Positions 51,735-59,766 of a stretch of DNA of 64,000 nt are shown one piece after another; positions within the stretch are counted from its first letter, which is position 1; the number at the start of each line of letters is the position of its first letter. The translations under genes were made by a program, and so were the position numbers. The notes below the pieces were generated by a model, which was not told where the DNA came from, made no database searches, and saw only the letters and a list, made by a program, of their open reading frames with translations. Origin of the DNA: CAIVVT01 sp052145115 (GTDB taxonomy: Bacteria; Acidobacteriota; Terriglobia; Bryobacterales; Bryobacteraceae); the NCBI GenBank assembly GCA_052145115.1, contig JBKQPG010000028.1:62001-126000 (forward strand). The letters run 5' to 3'.

Positions 51735-52667
51735 GTGGGCGAGGCGACGTTGGCGCGCGAATATACCCGCGAGGAGGTGTGCCGGCTGCTGCGCATCTCC
51801 GATGCAGTGCTCGGAACGTGGGAGCGGCACGGTTTCGTGGCAGCGCGGAAGCACTATTTCCTGCGCGACCTGGTGGCGCTGAAGACGCTGGCGCAGTTGC
51901 GCAAGAACCGGGTGCGTCCGGAGCGCATCCGGAGGATTCTGGATTCGCTGCTGGCGCGACTGGCGGGCGTGCGGGATCCGCTTTCGGAGTTGCGCATTTA
52001 CTGCGACGGCCGACGCATCTCAGTGCAGGTGGAAGGGCGCAGGATGGAGCCGCTGAGCGGGCAACTGCTGCTGGACTTCGACCGCGAGGCGATCCGCCGG
52101 CTGCTCGAGTTCCCGACGGCTCCGGCGGCGCAGGCCGAGGCTCTGGCGGCGGAAGCCAGGAAGCGGCAGGCCGAGGGGTGGTTCGAAAAGGGCGTCGCGC
52201 TGGAGCAAAATGGAGGTCCGGTTGGCGAGGCGGCGGCGGCGTATCGCAAGGCCGTGGAGCTCGACCCCGGCTGCTCGGGCGCATGGTTGAACCTGGGGAC
52301 GGTGCATTTCAATCTGCGGCAGTGGGAACAGGCCGAGGCGTGTTACGGCAAGGCGCTGGAGACGCGCGCCGATTATGGGCTGGCGCACTACAACCTGGGC
52401 AACCTGTGCGACGCCACCGGCCGGCCGCGGGAGGCCATCGAGCATTACAAAAAGGCGCTGGAGATCGACCCCTCCTACGCCGACGCGCACTATAACCTGG
52501 CCCTGCTCTACCAGAGCGTGGATGAGCCGCTGAGCGCGCTGCGGCAGTGGCGCATCTACCTGCGGCTGGAGCCGGCCGGGTATTGGGCCGGCGTGGCGCG
52601 GCGGGAGATGACGCGGTTGCGGCACGAGACGGTATTCAGCGGAACGGCGGGCAAGAGCGGCGGGTAG
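51735..52667 (+). CDS. MerR-type DNA-binding domain fused to TPR repeats
   Basis: 310 residues, GTG start. Residues ~8-75 form a MerR-like winged helix (REYTREEVCRLLRISDAVLG, YFLRDLVALKTLAQLRKNRV, RPERIRRILDSLLARL). Residues ~80-125 are a beta-rich link (ELRIYCDGRRISVQVEGRRM). Residues ~140-290 contain TPRs (AAAAYRKAVELDPGCSGAWL, NLGTVHFNLRQWEQAEACYG, AHYNLGNLCDATGRPREAIE). No cysteine metal-sensor loop, so this is not a metal-sensing MerR; the TPR part presumably binds a protein partner. Predicted leaderless. Divergent from feoA. Confidence 0.88.
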   Translation: MGEATLAREYTREEVCRLLRISDAVLGTWERHGFVAARKHYFLRDLVALKTLAQLRKNRVRPERIRRILDSLLARLAGVRDPLSELRIYCDGRRISVQVEGRRMEPLSGQLLLDFDREAIRRLLEFPTAPAAQAEALAAEARKRQAEGWFEKGVALEQNGGPVGEAAAAYRKAVELDPGCSGAWLNLGTVHFNLRQWEQAEACYGKALETRADYGLAHYNLGNLCDATGRPREAIEHYKKALEIDPSYADAHYNLALLYQSVDEPLSALRQWRIYLRLEPAGYWAGVARREMTRLRHETVFSGTAGKSGG

Positions 52668-52732
52668 GCCGCCGCGGCGCAAGGCCGCGCGCGACCCGCG
52701 GTGTATCCTGACAGCTTGGAGGTACTCGCGCC

Positions 52733-53278
52733 GTGAGCCGCATTGGACTGGCCTTTCGGGCCTTTTTCTCGATCCTGGGAGGATCGCTGCCGGAAGAAAT
52801 CGCCAGCGTTTTCGGCTATTCGAAAGCGCCGCTGAGCACGCCCCGCCGCAGCGAAGAGCCGCCCCAGGCGCAGACGGCGCAACCCTCCGACGGCGCGCTG
52901 CAACTGCTGGGGATTCTGCAACGCGACGCGCGGCTGCTCGATTTTTTGCTGGAGGACATTGCGAGCTACAGCGATGAACAGGTGGGGGCGGCGGCGCGGA
53001 ATGTGCATTCCGGCTGCCAGGACGCGTTGAAGAAGCACGTCCGGTTTGGGCCGGTGATCGACGGCGTGGAAGGGACCTTCGTCAAGCCCGAGAGTGCGGG
53101 CCAGTTGGGCAAGGATCCGGCGGCGATCCGTTTCGTCGGCAATCTGCCGGCCAAGGGCAAACCGGCCGGGGGGACGCTGCGCCACCGCGGCTGGCGCGCG
53201 GACAGCATCTCGCTGCCGGCGCTGAATCCGAAACAGAATCTGACGATCCTGGCGCCGGCCGAACTGGAAGTCGAATAG
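52733..53278 (+). CDS. DUF2760 domain protein
   Basis: 181 residues; GTG start with GGAGG (52718-52722) upstream and a TG-TATCCT extended -10-like element about 20 bp before that. The DUF2760 region covers ~55-178 (LQLLGILQRDARLLDFLLED, SGCQDALKKHV, SISLPALNPKQNLTILAPAELEVE). Genes of this family regularly sit beside Hsp70-like genes with a DUF3731 tail, exactly as here (95 bp downstream). Function unknown; possibly a partner or substrate-handling subunit of that chaperone. Confidence 0.87.
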   Translation: MSRIGLAFRAFFSILGGSLPEEIASVFGYSKAPLSTPRRSEEPPQAQTAQPSDGALQLLGILQRDARLLDFLLEDIASYSDEQVGAAARNVHSGCQDALKKHVRFGPVIDGVEGTFVKPESAGQLGKDPAAIRFVGNLPAKGKPAGGTLRHRGWRADSISLPALNPKQNLTILAPAELEVE

Positions 53279-53373
53279 GCATTGCAGCGGCCGGCAGGGA
53301 GCACGCGGCGCGGCTCCGCGCGGAGGGTCGCGAGCGATAACCGGCACAGGCGGAAGCGAGGCGATCGGACAGC

Positions 53374-56133
53374 ATGAAGATCGGCATCGACCTGGGGACG
53401 ACGAACTCGGCGCTCTCGTTCATCGATCCACGCGAGGCCGAAGGCGCGGATTTCCCGCCGGTTCACGTCCTGCCGATCCCACAGAAAACAGCCTCCGGCG
53501 CGGTTGAGGCGCGGCGCACGCTGCCATCGTTCCTGTATCTCGACGAAGAGGGCAGCGTGGGCGAATTGGCGCGCGAGCAGGGCGCGCTGGCGCCGACGAG
53601 GATGGTGCATTCGGCCAAGAGCTGGCTGTCGAACGCCGAGGTGGACCGCAGGGCCAGGATCCTGCCGTGGGACGCGCAGGAGCAGGGCCGCGTGCTGTCG
53701 CCGGTCGAAGTCTCGGCGCGTTATTTGAAACACATGGCCGGGGCGTGGGAAGGCGCGGGGCGGGGCGCGATCGCCGGACACGAGGTGGTGCTGACGGTGC
53801 CCGCGTCGTTCGACGAAGAGGCGCGCGAGCTGACTGTGGAGGCGGCGCGCGAAGCCGGCATCGAGAAGCTGACGCTGCTGGAAGAGCCGGCGGCGGCGTT
53901 TTACGCCTGGATCGCGAACCACCTGGCGCAGTCGCAGAAGTCGCTGCGCGACGGCATGACGGTGCTGGTGGCGGACGTGGGCGGGGGAACGAGCGATTTC
54001 ACGCTGATCCGCGTGGGGCGCGAGGGCGACAGAGTGGAATTCACGCGCACGGCGGTGGGGCGGCACCTGCTGCTGGGCGGAGACAATCTGGACCTGACGC
54101 TGAGCTGGCTGGTCGAATCGAAGCTGCAGACGCAGCTCTCGCTGCGCCAGCGCAGCGCGCTGCGGCGGCAATGCTCGGCGGCCAAGGAACGGTTGCTGGC
54201 GACGCCCGACCTGACGGCGGTGGAGATCACGGTGCTGGGCGCGGGCGCGGCGTTGATCGGCGGCACGAAGAAGACCTCGATCCTGCGCGAGGAGGCGCTG
54301 GAGCTGGCGCTGGAGGGTTTTCTGCCCTTCTGCGGGCTGGACGAGAAGCCGCAGGAGGACGCCAAGAGCCTGTTCCGCGAAGGCGGGCTGCCGTATGCGA
54401 GCGACCCGGCGGTGACGCGCCACCTGGCCGCGTTTCTGACGGCGGCGCAATCGAGCCCGCCCGACGCCATCCTGTTCAACGGCGGCTTCTTCATTCCCGA
54501 CGTGCTGAGAGAGCGCGTGGCGGAGGTGGTGGAACGGTGGTATGGCCGGCCGCCGCTGGTGCTGGAGAACAACGACCTGGACCTGGCGGTGTCGGTGGGC
54601 GCGGCCTACTACAGCTACGTGCGCGGCACGGGCAGCGGCGTGCTGGTGCGGGGGGGACTGCCGCGGGCGTATTTCCTGGGCGTGGAACCAGCCGTGGCGG
54701 CAGCCGATGCCAGCGCGGAGCGGGCGACGGTGCGCACGGTTTGCCTGGTGCCGCGCGGGGCCGAGGAGGGCGCCACGCTGTCGTTGGATCTGGAGAGTCT
54801 GCAACTGGTGGCCAACAAGCCGGTCTCATTCCGGCTGTACAGCTCGCTGCATCGCACGGACGATGCCACGGGCGACATCGTCGAATTCCCCGCCGCCGCC
54901 GTCGGGACGGAGCTGCACCAGCATGCGCCGCTGGAGGCCGTGATCCGCTTCGGCAAGAAGGCCGAGCAGCGGCTGGTGCCGGTGCGGCTGGGCGCGCATC
55001 TGACCGAGGTTGGGACGCTGGAGATCTGGGCCGAGTCGAAGATCAGCGAGCATCGCTGGCGTTTGCAGTTCGAGCTGCGCAAGCCGGTGCTGGCCGAGCA
55101 GACGACCAAGGCCCGGCCGGCGGCGCTCATCAGCGCCGCGGCGGCGGCCCAGGCTGGTGAGCTGATCCGCGATACGTTTGAACGCGGGGTCCTGCCGCCG
55201 GAAGGCTTGCCGGGCCGGCTGGAACAGGCGCTGGCGCTGGGGCGCAATTCGTGGCCGCTCGAAACCATCCGCCAGTTGGGCGACCTGCTGGTGGAGTTGA
55301 ACGAAGGCCGGCGGCGCTCGCCGGCGCACGAGGTGCGCTGGCTGAATGTGTGCGGGCTGTGCCTGCGGCCGGGCTTCGGATATCCGGGAGACGACTACCG
55401 CATCGAGCGCGCGCGGCGGGTGTGGGCGCAGGGGCTGCAGTTCGCGTCGAAGGTGGAGTGCGAGACGCAGTGGCGGATCTTCTGGGGCCGCGTGGCCGGC
55501 GGATTGAACCGCAACCAGCAGGCCGACGTGTTCCAGCGGCTCAGCGCCGCGCTGCTGCCCAAGGGCAAGCCGCCGCGGTTGAATTCGAGCCTGGGGCGTG
55601 AGATGTGGCGCTGCGCGGCGAGTCTGGAGCTGCTGCCGGCGGGAACGCGGACCGATCTCGGGAACGCCATCGTGAAGCGCATCCGCGCGGGCGATGCCAC
55701 GGCGAGCGACTACTGGTGTCTGGCGCGGCTGGGCGCGCGGCGGTTGTTCTACGGGCCGAATAACCAGGTGCTGCCGGCGGCGACGGCGCAGCGCTGGATT
55801 GAGGCGCTCATCAAGATACCGCAGGCCGCCGAGTGCCTGGCGCGGCTGGCGCAGCAGACCGGCGACCTGACGCGCGACGTGGGGCCGGGCACGCTGGAAC
55901 TGGTGCGCAAGACCCTGGCCGCGCTGCCCGACGGCGGGCCGTTCATGAAGATTCTGGAAGGCGAGGGGCGCGACAGCGAAAGCCTGGCGCAGGTGTTCGG
56001 AGAGGAGCTGCCCTCGGGGCTGGTGCTGGGCGCGACGCCCAGCGCGGAGGGCCCAGCGGAGGCGACCGAAGCGCCAGGCAATCAGGCACCGATCGGGGAC
56101 GGCGAAAAGGCGCCGGCGGATGCGGGAAACTGA
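53374..56133 (+). CDS. Hsp70-family protein with C-terminal DUF3731
   Basis: 919 residues, much longer than DnaK (~640). N-terminal actin-like ATPase: phosphate 1 IGIDLGTTNSALSFID, phosphate 2 VLVADVGGGTSDFTLIRVG, adenosine region AILFNGGFFIPDVL. No DnaK substrate-binding domain follows; residues ~480-900 are a different, helical part matching the DUF3731 group (LRDTFERGVLPPEGLPGR-like and FSKVECETQWRIFWGRVAGG-like segments). Together with the DUF2760 gene it forms a recurrent but uncharacterised chaperone-like pair. Overlaps thiL by 14 bp. Confidence 0.9.
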   Translation: MKIGIDLGTTNSALSFIDPREAEGADFPPVHVLPIPQKTASGAVEARRTLPSFLYLDEEGSVGELAREQGALAPTRMVHSAKSWLSNAEVDRRARILPWDAQEQGRVLSPVEVSARYLKHMAGAWEGAGRGAIAGHEVVLTVPASFDEEARELTVEAAREAGIEKLTLLEEPAAAFYAWIANHLAQSQKSLRDGMTVLVADVGGGTSDFTLIRVGREGDRVEFTRTAVGRHLLLGGDNLDLTLSWLVESKLQTQLSLRQRSALRRQCSAAKERLLATPDLTAVEITVLGAGAALIGGTKKTSILREEALELALEGFLPFCGLDEKPQEDAKSLFREGGLPYASDPAVTRHLAAFLTAAQSSPPDAILFNGGFFIPDVLRERVAEVVERWYGRPPLVLENNDLDLAVSVGAAYYSYVRGTGSGVLVRGGLPRAYFLGVEPAVAAADASAERATVRTVCLVPRGAEEGATLSLDLESLQLVANKPVSFRLYSSLHRTDDATGDIVEFPAAAVGTELHQHAPLEAVIRFGKKAEQRLVPVRLGAHLTEVGTLEIWAESKISEHRWRLQFELRKPVLAEQTTKARPAALISAAAAAQAGELIRDTFERGVLPPEGLPGRLEQALALGRNSWPLETIRQLGDLLVELNEGRRRSPAHEVRWLNVCGLCLRPGFGYPGDDYRIERARRVWAQGLQFASKVECETQWRIFWGRVAGGLNRNQQADVFQRLSAALLPKGKPPRLNSSLGREMWRCAASLELLPAGTRTDLGNAIVKRIRAGDATASDYWCLARLGARRLFYGPNNQVLPAATAQRWIEALIKIPQAAECLARLAQQTGDLTRDVGPGTLELVRKTLAALPDGGPFMKILEGEGRDSESLAQVFGEELPSGLVLGATPSAEGPAEATEAPGNQAPIGDGEKAPADAGN

Positions 56134-57022
56134 CCTCGTTCGGATGATCCGGCGCCTGAACCCGGGGCGTGCGCCGGGCCTGATCGAGGGCATCGGGGAC
56201 GATTGCGCCGTCCTGCGCCCGCAGCCGGGTGAGGATCTGCTGGTCACGACGGACTTCCTGCTGGAGGGCGTGCATTTCCTGAGAGCGACGCACACGGGGG
56301 CCGATTGCGGCTGGAAGGCGCTGGCGCGCGGATTGAGCGACATCGCCGCCATGGGCGGAACGCCGCGCTACGCCTTCGTCTCGCTGGCCCTGGCGCCGTG
56401 GGCCTGCGGCCACTGGGTGCGCGATTTCTACCGCGGCATGAACCTGCTGGCGCGGCGCCACGGCGTGGTGGTTGCGGGCGGCGACCTGACGGGCGCGCAA
56501 CAGCTGCTGTGCGACATCGTCGTGCTGGGCGGAGTGAAGCGCGGGAGGGCGCTGCGGCGCGGCGGCGCGAAGCCCGGCGACAGGCTGTACGTGACCGGTT
56601 TGCTGGGCGGCTCGGCGTTGGGTCTGGAAACGCGAAAGGGCCAGGCGTGGAAGCACCATTTGCGCCCCGAGCCGCGCATCGCGGCCGGGCAGGTGCTGGC
56701 CGCGCGCGGGGGGCGGAGCGCGTGCATGGATCTGAGCGACGGGCTGGCGCTGGATCTGTTCCGGTTATGCATGGAATCGGGTTGCGCGGCGGAACTGAGC
56801 GGCGAGTTGCCCATCTTTCCGGGCGCAACGCTCGAGCAGGCGCTAACGGGCGGGGAAGACTACGAGCTGCTGTTCACCGCGCCCGCCGGCCGGCGCGTGG
56901 GTGCGGCGATGGGCGGAGTGGCGGTCACCGAAATCGGCCGCTGCGTGGAAGGAAAGCCGGGCACGATCCGGCTGGCCGGCAAACCACTCGCGGCGCGCGG
57001 TTGGGATCCGTTCCGCGATTGA
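56120..57022 (+). CDS. thiL: Thiamine-monophosphate kinase
   Basis: 300 residues. Motifs: GIGDDCAVL (nucleotide/Mg), TTDFLLEGVHF, the ATPase helix ARGLSDIAAMGG, GGDLTGA, and MDLSDGLALDLFRLC. ThiL phosphorylates thiamine monophosphate to thiamine diphosphate with ATP and Mg2+. Complete and of normal length. The start overlaps the Hsp70 gene end by 14 bp, indicating translational coupling. No other thiamine gene is in the window. Confidence 0.94.
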   Translation: MRETDLVRMIRRLNPGRAPGLIEGIGDDCAVLRPQPGEDLLVTTDFLLEGVHFLRATHTGADCGWKALARGLSDIAAMGGTPRYAFVSLALAPWACGHWVRDFYRGMNLLARRHGVVVAGGDLTGAQQLLCDIVVLGGVKRGRALRRGGAKPGDRLYVTGLLGGSALGLETRKGQAWKHHLRPEPRIAAGQVLAARGGRSACMDLSDGLALDLFRLCMESGCAAELSGELPIFPGATLEQALTGGEDYELLFTAPAGRRVGAAMGGVAVTEIGRCVEGKPGTIRLAGKPLAARGWDPFRD

Positions 57023-57065
57023 ATCAGTGCAGCAAAGCTCGGCGCACGGTCTATCCTGAATTCGA

Positions 57066-57416
57066 ATGGACACGCAACCCACGGACGACGAACTGGCCGA
57101 GCACATCGCCGGCCATCTGTGTGAAGAACAGCCCGCGACGCTGGCCGGCCTGAGCGACGCCGAGATCGGCCGGCGCGTGCGCCTGGGGCTCGCGCGGGCG
57201 CGGTCTCAGGGCTTCGCGGAGGCGGAGCCGGCGACGGCCTTCGTAGCGCTGATGTTCCTGGTCTCACCGTGTTTCGACCGGCAACCGGCGATCGCGGCGG
57301 CGCTCGGTGGGGGTAGCGGCACGCCCGCCGAACGGCTGAGAACGCTTTTTAGCCGGACCAGCGAACAGGATTGGGAAGCAGCCGCTGGCGCCGGTTCGTG
57401 GGAGGATCTGGCATGA
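57066..57416 (+). CDS. Small helical hypothetical protein
   Basis: 116 residues, cytosolic, mainly helical: DDELAEHIAGHLCEEQPATL, EIGRRVRLGLARARSQGFAE, ATAFVALMFLVSPCFDRQP. The order of short helices and the FVALMFLVSPCFDRQP segment faintly recall small proteins encoded with type VI secretion or DUF4123 genes, but no such genes occur here and I would not assign it. The next gene starts within its stop codon (ATGA), so they are co-translated. Confidence 0.7.
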   Translation: MDTQPTDDELAEHIAGHLCEEQPATLAGLSDAEIGRRVRLGLARARSQGFAEAEPATAFVALMFLVSPCFDRQPAIAAALGGGSGTPAERLRTLFSRTSEQDWEAAAGAGSWEDLA

Positions 57417-58114
57417 GGCGAATTCTACTAGCCTGGTCGAGCGGCAAGGACAGCGCCTGGGCGCTGCACCGGTTGCGGCAGAGTGGCGAGTATGAAGTGG
57501 CCGGGCTGCTGACGACGTTCAACGAGGCCTTTGATCGAGTGGCGATGCATGCCGTGCGCCGGCAACTGGTGGAGCAGCAGGCCGCCGCTGCGGGCCTGCC
57601 GCTGTGGCCGGTGGACCTTCCCTGGCCGTGCTCGAACGAAGAGTACGAACGGCGCATGGGGGCGGCCTGCGCACGCGCCGTGGCGCAGGGCATGGCAGGC
57701 GTGGCCTTCGGCGACCTGTTTCTGGAAGACGTCCGCGCCTATCGCGAGCGGCAACTGGCGCCCACCGGCCTGGAGCCGCTGTTCCCGCTGTGGCGGATGC
57801 CCACCGGGCAACTGCTGCGCGAGATGATCGCGGGCGGCCAGCGCGCCGTGATCACGTGCGTCGATCCCACTAAACTTGAGCGTGGATTCGCGGGCCGGGA
57901 GATCGATGAGCAATTCCTGCGCGAGCTGCCCGATGGCGTCGACCCGTGCGGCGAGAATGGCGAATTCCACTCCTTCGTATACGCCGGGCCGGAGTTCGCC
58001 CGGCCGCTCGACATCGTCGTGGGAGAGACAGTCGAGCGCGATGGCTTCGTGTTCGCCGATGTTGTGCCGGCCGCGAATGGGGCTCAGCCGCAGGCGCCGG
58101 TCGCAGGGCCGTGA
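57413..58114 (+). CDS. PP-loop ATP pyrophosphatase, diphthine-ammonia ligase-like
   Basis: 233 residues; the ATG at 57413 overlaps the previous stop by 4 bp. PP-loop SSGKDS near residue 9 in ILLAWSSGKDSAWALHRLRQ, then LTTFNEAFDRVAMHAVRRQL and, near 165-210, DPCGENGEFHSFVYAGP, a hallmark of the Dph6/MJ0570 family. These enzymes adenylate a substrate for amidation or similar; bacteria lack diphthamide, so the true substrate is unknown. Confidence 0.87.
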   Translation: MRRILLAWSSGKDSAWALHRLRQSGEYEVAGLLTTFNEAFDRVAMHAVRRQLVEQQAAAAGLPLWPVDLPWPCSNEEYERRMGAACARAVAQGMAGVAFGDLFLEDVRAYRERQLAPTGLEPLFPLWRMPTGQLLREMIAGGQRAVITCVDPTKLERGFAGREIDEQFLRELPDGVDPCGENGEFHSFVYAGPEFARPLDIVVGETVERDGFVFADVVPAANGAQPQAPVAGP

Positions 58115-58194
58115 CCCGGCGCTGGCGTGGCGCCGGTGAGGCGAAACCGGCCGGGCGCGTCATCAACGCCGCCAGCCGGGCGTCGTCAGGACGG

Positions 58195-58644
58195 TCAATC
58201 GGCGACCTGTTCGAAAGTCTGGTGCTGCGGATCGGTCTCAGTTTGCTGCGCGCTGTGGAGAGCCGAGGCCACGTCGGCTTTGTCGCGTTGCTCGATGTGA
58301 CTCACCAGCCAATCCTGCAACAAGCGCATCACCGGCATCCCGGCAACCAGCTTGCCCTCCTGCAAGCGGCTCTGCAGCAGCAAGACTTCCCGGGTCAGCC
58401 GCTCGTGCTCGGCGCTGTGCGCGGCCAGGCCTTTGAAGCCGTGCTGGTCGAACCACTGCTCTTCCCAAGCGAAGTGGTAACGCGCGTAGAAGATGAGGTT
58501 TTCGATGATTTCGGCCATTTCCGCTTTGACGCGGCCCTCGACCATGGCCCGGTGCAGCGTGGCGATCAGCCCCACCAAGGCCTTGTGCTGTTCGTCAATC
58601 GACTCCACGTCGCAGCAAAAGCCGGCCTTCCATTCGACAATCAT
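58195..58644 (-). CDS. Bacteriohemerythrin
   Basis: 149 residues from ATG at 58644, which has TAGGTG ~7 bp upstream; a GTG three codons earlier is the alternative. The four-helix di-iron pattern is present: His in SIDEQHKAL and LIATLHRAM, His/Glu in ARYHFAWEEQWFDQH, two His in AAHSAEHERL, and His/Asp in WLVSHIEQRDKAD. Binds O2 or senses redox/iron in the cytosol. It stands alone, in the opposite orientation to its neighbours. Confidence 0.92.
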   Translation of the reverse strand: MIVEWKAGFCCDVESIDEQHKALVGLIATLHRAMVEGRVKAEMAEIIENLIFYARYHFAWEEQWFDQHGFKGLAAHSAEHERLTREVLLLQSRLQEGKLVAGMPVMRLLQDWLVSHIEQRDKADVASALHSAQQTETDPQHQTFEQVAD

Positions 58645-58723
58645 GACAGTCACCTACAGGGCATATCGGACGGGGGCGGTGGGAGCAAGAGCAGAACTTG
58701 TGCTGCTAGGATAGTGTTCGAGC

Positions 58724-58800
58724 GCGCCCGTAGCTCAGTTGGATAGAGCGTCTGGCTTCGAACCAGCAGGTCGGGGGTTCGAGTCCCTCCGGGCGCGCCA
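58724..58800 (+). tRNA. tRNA-Arg(TCG)
   Basis: 77 nt including encoded CCA (58798-58800). Acceptor stem GCGCCCG/CGGGCGC, D arm GCTC...GAGC, anticodon loop CTTCGAA giving anticodon TCG (58758-58760), T arm GGGGG-TTCGAGT-CCCTC. The outermost anticodon-stem pair is T58751 opposite C58767, a mismatch in an otherwise regular cloverleaf. Confidence 0.96.
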
Positions 58801-58919
58801 AATAAATCCTTCAGAATCAGTTGATTACACTCCTTGAAACCTTCACGCCCTGCGGTCCGGAGGCGCACCCCGTTTCCCCTGTCCAAGCCGTCGCCCGCGG
58901 CTGGGCTATGCTAGTCCAT

Positions 58920-59486
58920 ATGGTTCCAGTGAAGACGGATGCCGACGGCGTGACGGTCTGGTTCACAGGCCTGAGCGGGTCGGGTAAAACCACCATCAGC
59001 GAGGTGGTTGCGGACGTACTGCGGGCACGCGGGTACCGGGTGGAGATGCTGGACGGCGATATGGTGCGGCAGAACCTGACCAAGGGTCTCGGCTTCTCCA
59101 AGGCGGACCGCGACGAGAACATCCGTCGCATCGGCTTTGTCGCGCACTTGCTGGCCCGCAATGGCGTGGTGGCGGTGGTGGCGGCGATCTCGCCGTACCG
59201 CGAGATACGGGACGAAGTTCGCGCGCGGATCGGGCGCTTCGTCGAGGTGTTCGCCAACGCCCCGGTCGAAGTTTGCGAGCAGCGCGACCCCAAGGGCCTG
59301 TATCGCAAGGCGCGCGCCGGCGAGATCAAAGGGTTCACCGGGATCGACGACCCGTACGAACCCCCGTTCGCGCCCGAGGTCGAATGCCGCACGGACCGCG
59401 AGACGGTGGAGGAATCCGTGGCCAAGGTCCTGCAGGCGCTGGAATCTCACGGCTATGTGGACGGGGAGAGGGTTACAGTCGGGTAG
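58920..59486 (+). CDS. cysC: Adenylylsulfate (APS) kinase
   Basis: 188 residues from the ATG at 58920 (58908 and 58821 are in-frame alternatives). P-loop GLSGSGKTT (17-25), then LDGDMVRQNLTKGLGFSKAD and the GLYRKARAGEIKGFTGIDDP region, all typical of CysC. It phosphorylates APS to PAPS. TATGCT 7 bp upstream of the chosen ATG could be a -10 for a leaderless transcript, though no -35 is seen. sat follows 280 bp later on the same strand, so together they activate sulfate to PAPS. Confidence 0.93.
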   Translation: MVPVKTDADGVTVWFTGLSGSGKTTISEVVADVLRARGYRVEMLDGDMVRQNLTKGLGFSKADRDENIRRIGFVAHLLARNGVVAVVAAISPYREIRDEVRARIGRFVEVFANAPVEVCEQRDPKGLYRKARAGEIKGFTGIDDPYEPPFAPEVECRTDRETVEESVAKVLQALESHGYVDGERVTVG

Positions 59487-59766
59487 CGATCGAATTCCGC
59501 CCATTCTTCCTCCGCTGGCCGTAGCGTGGGGCCCGCGAGAGTGAACGCGTGAGCGCAAGCCGCGGCGGCGCCGAAACCGAGCCGGACCGTCAGTTCGACG
59601 ACGTTCAGGCCCCGATTCACTGCCAGCGCAGCCGGGAGTGTGGAGGCAGAATCGGGTGGAGTTCCTTTAGTAGGATAGCGGTTGACAAGCGATTGTCCGA
59701 CCGGCCGGCAACGCACAGACCGCGGACCAACGGCCGCCCGGCTTTCGCACGCATGGAAGGCATGGC

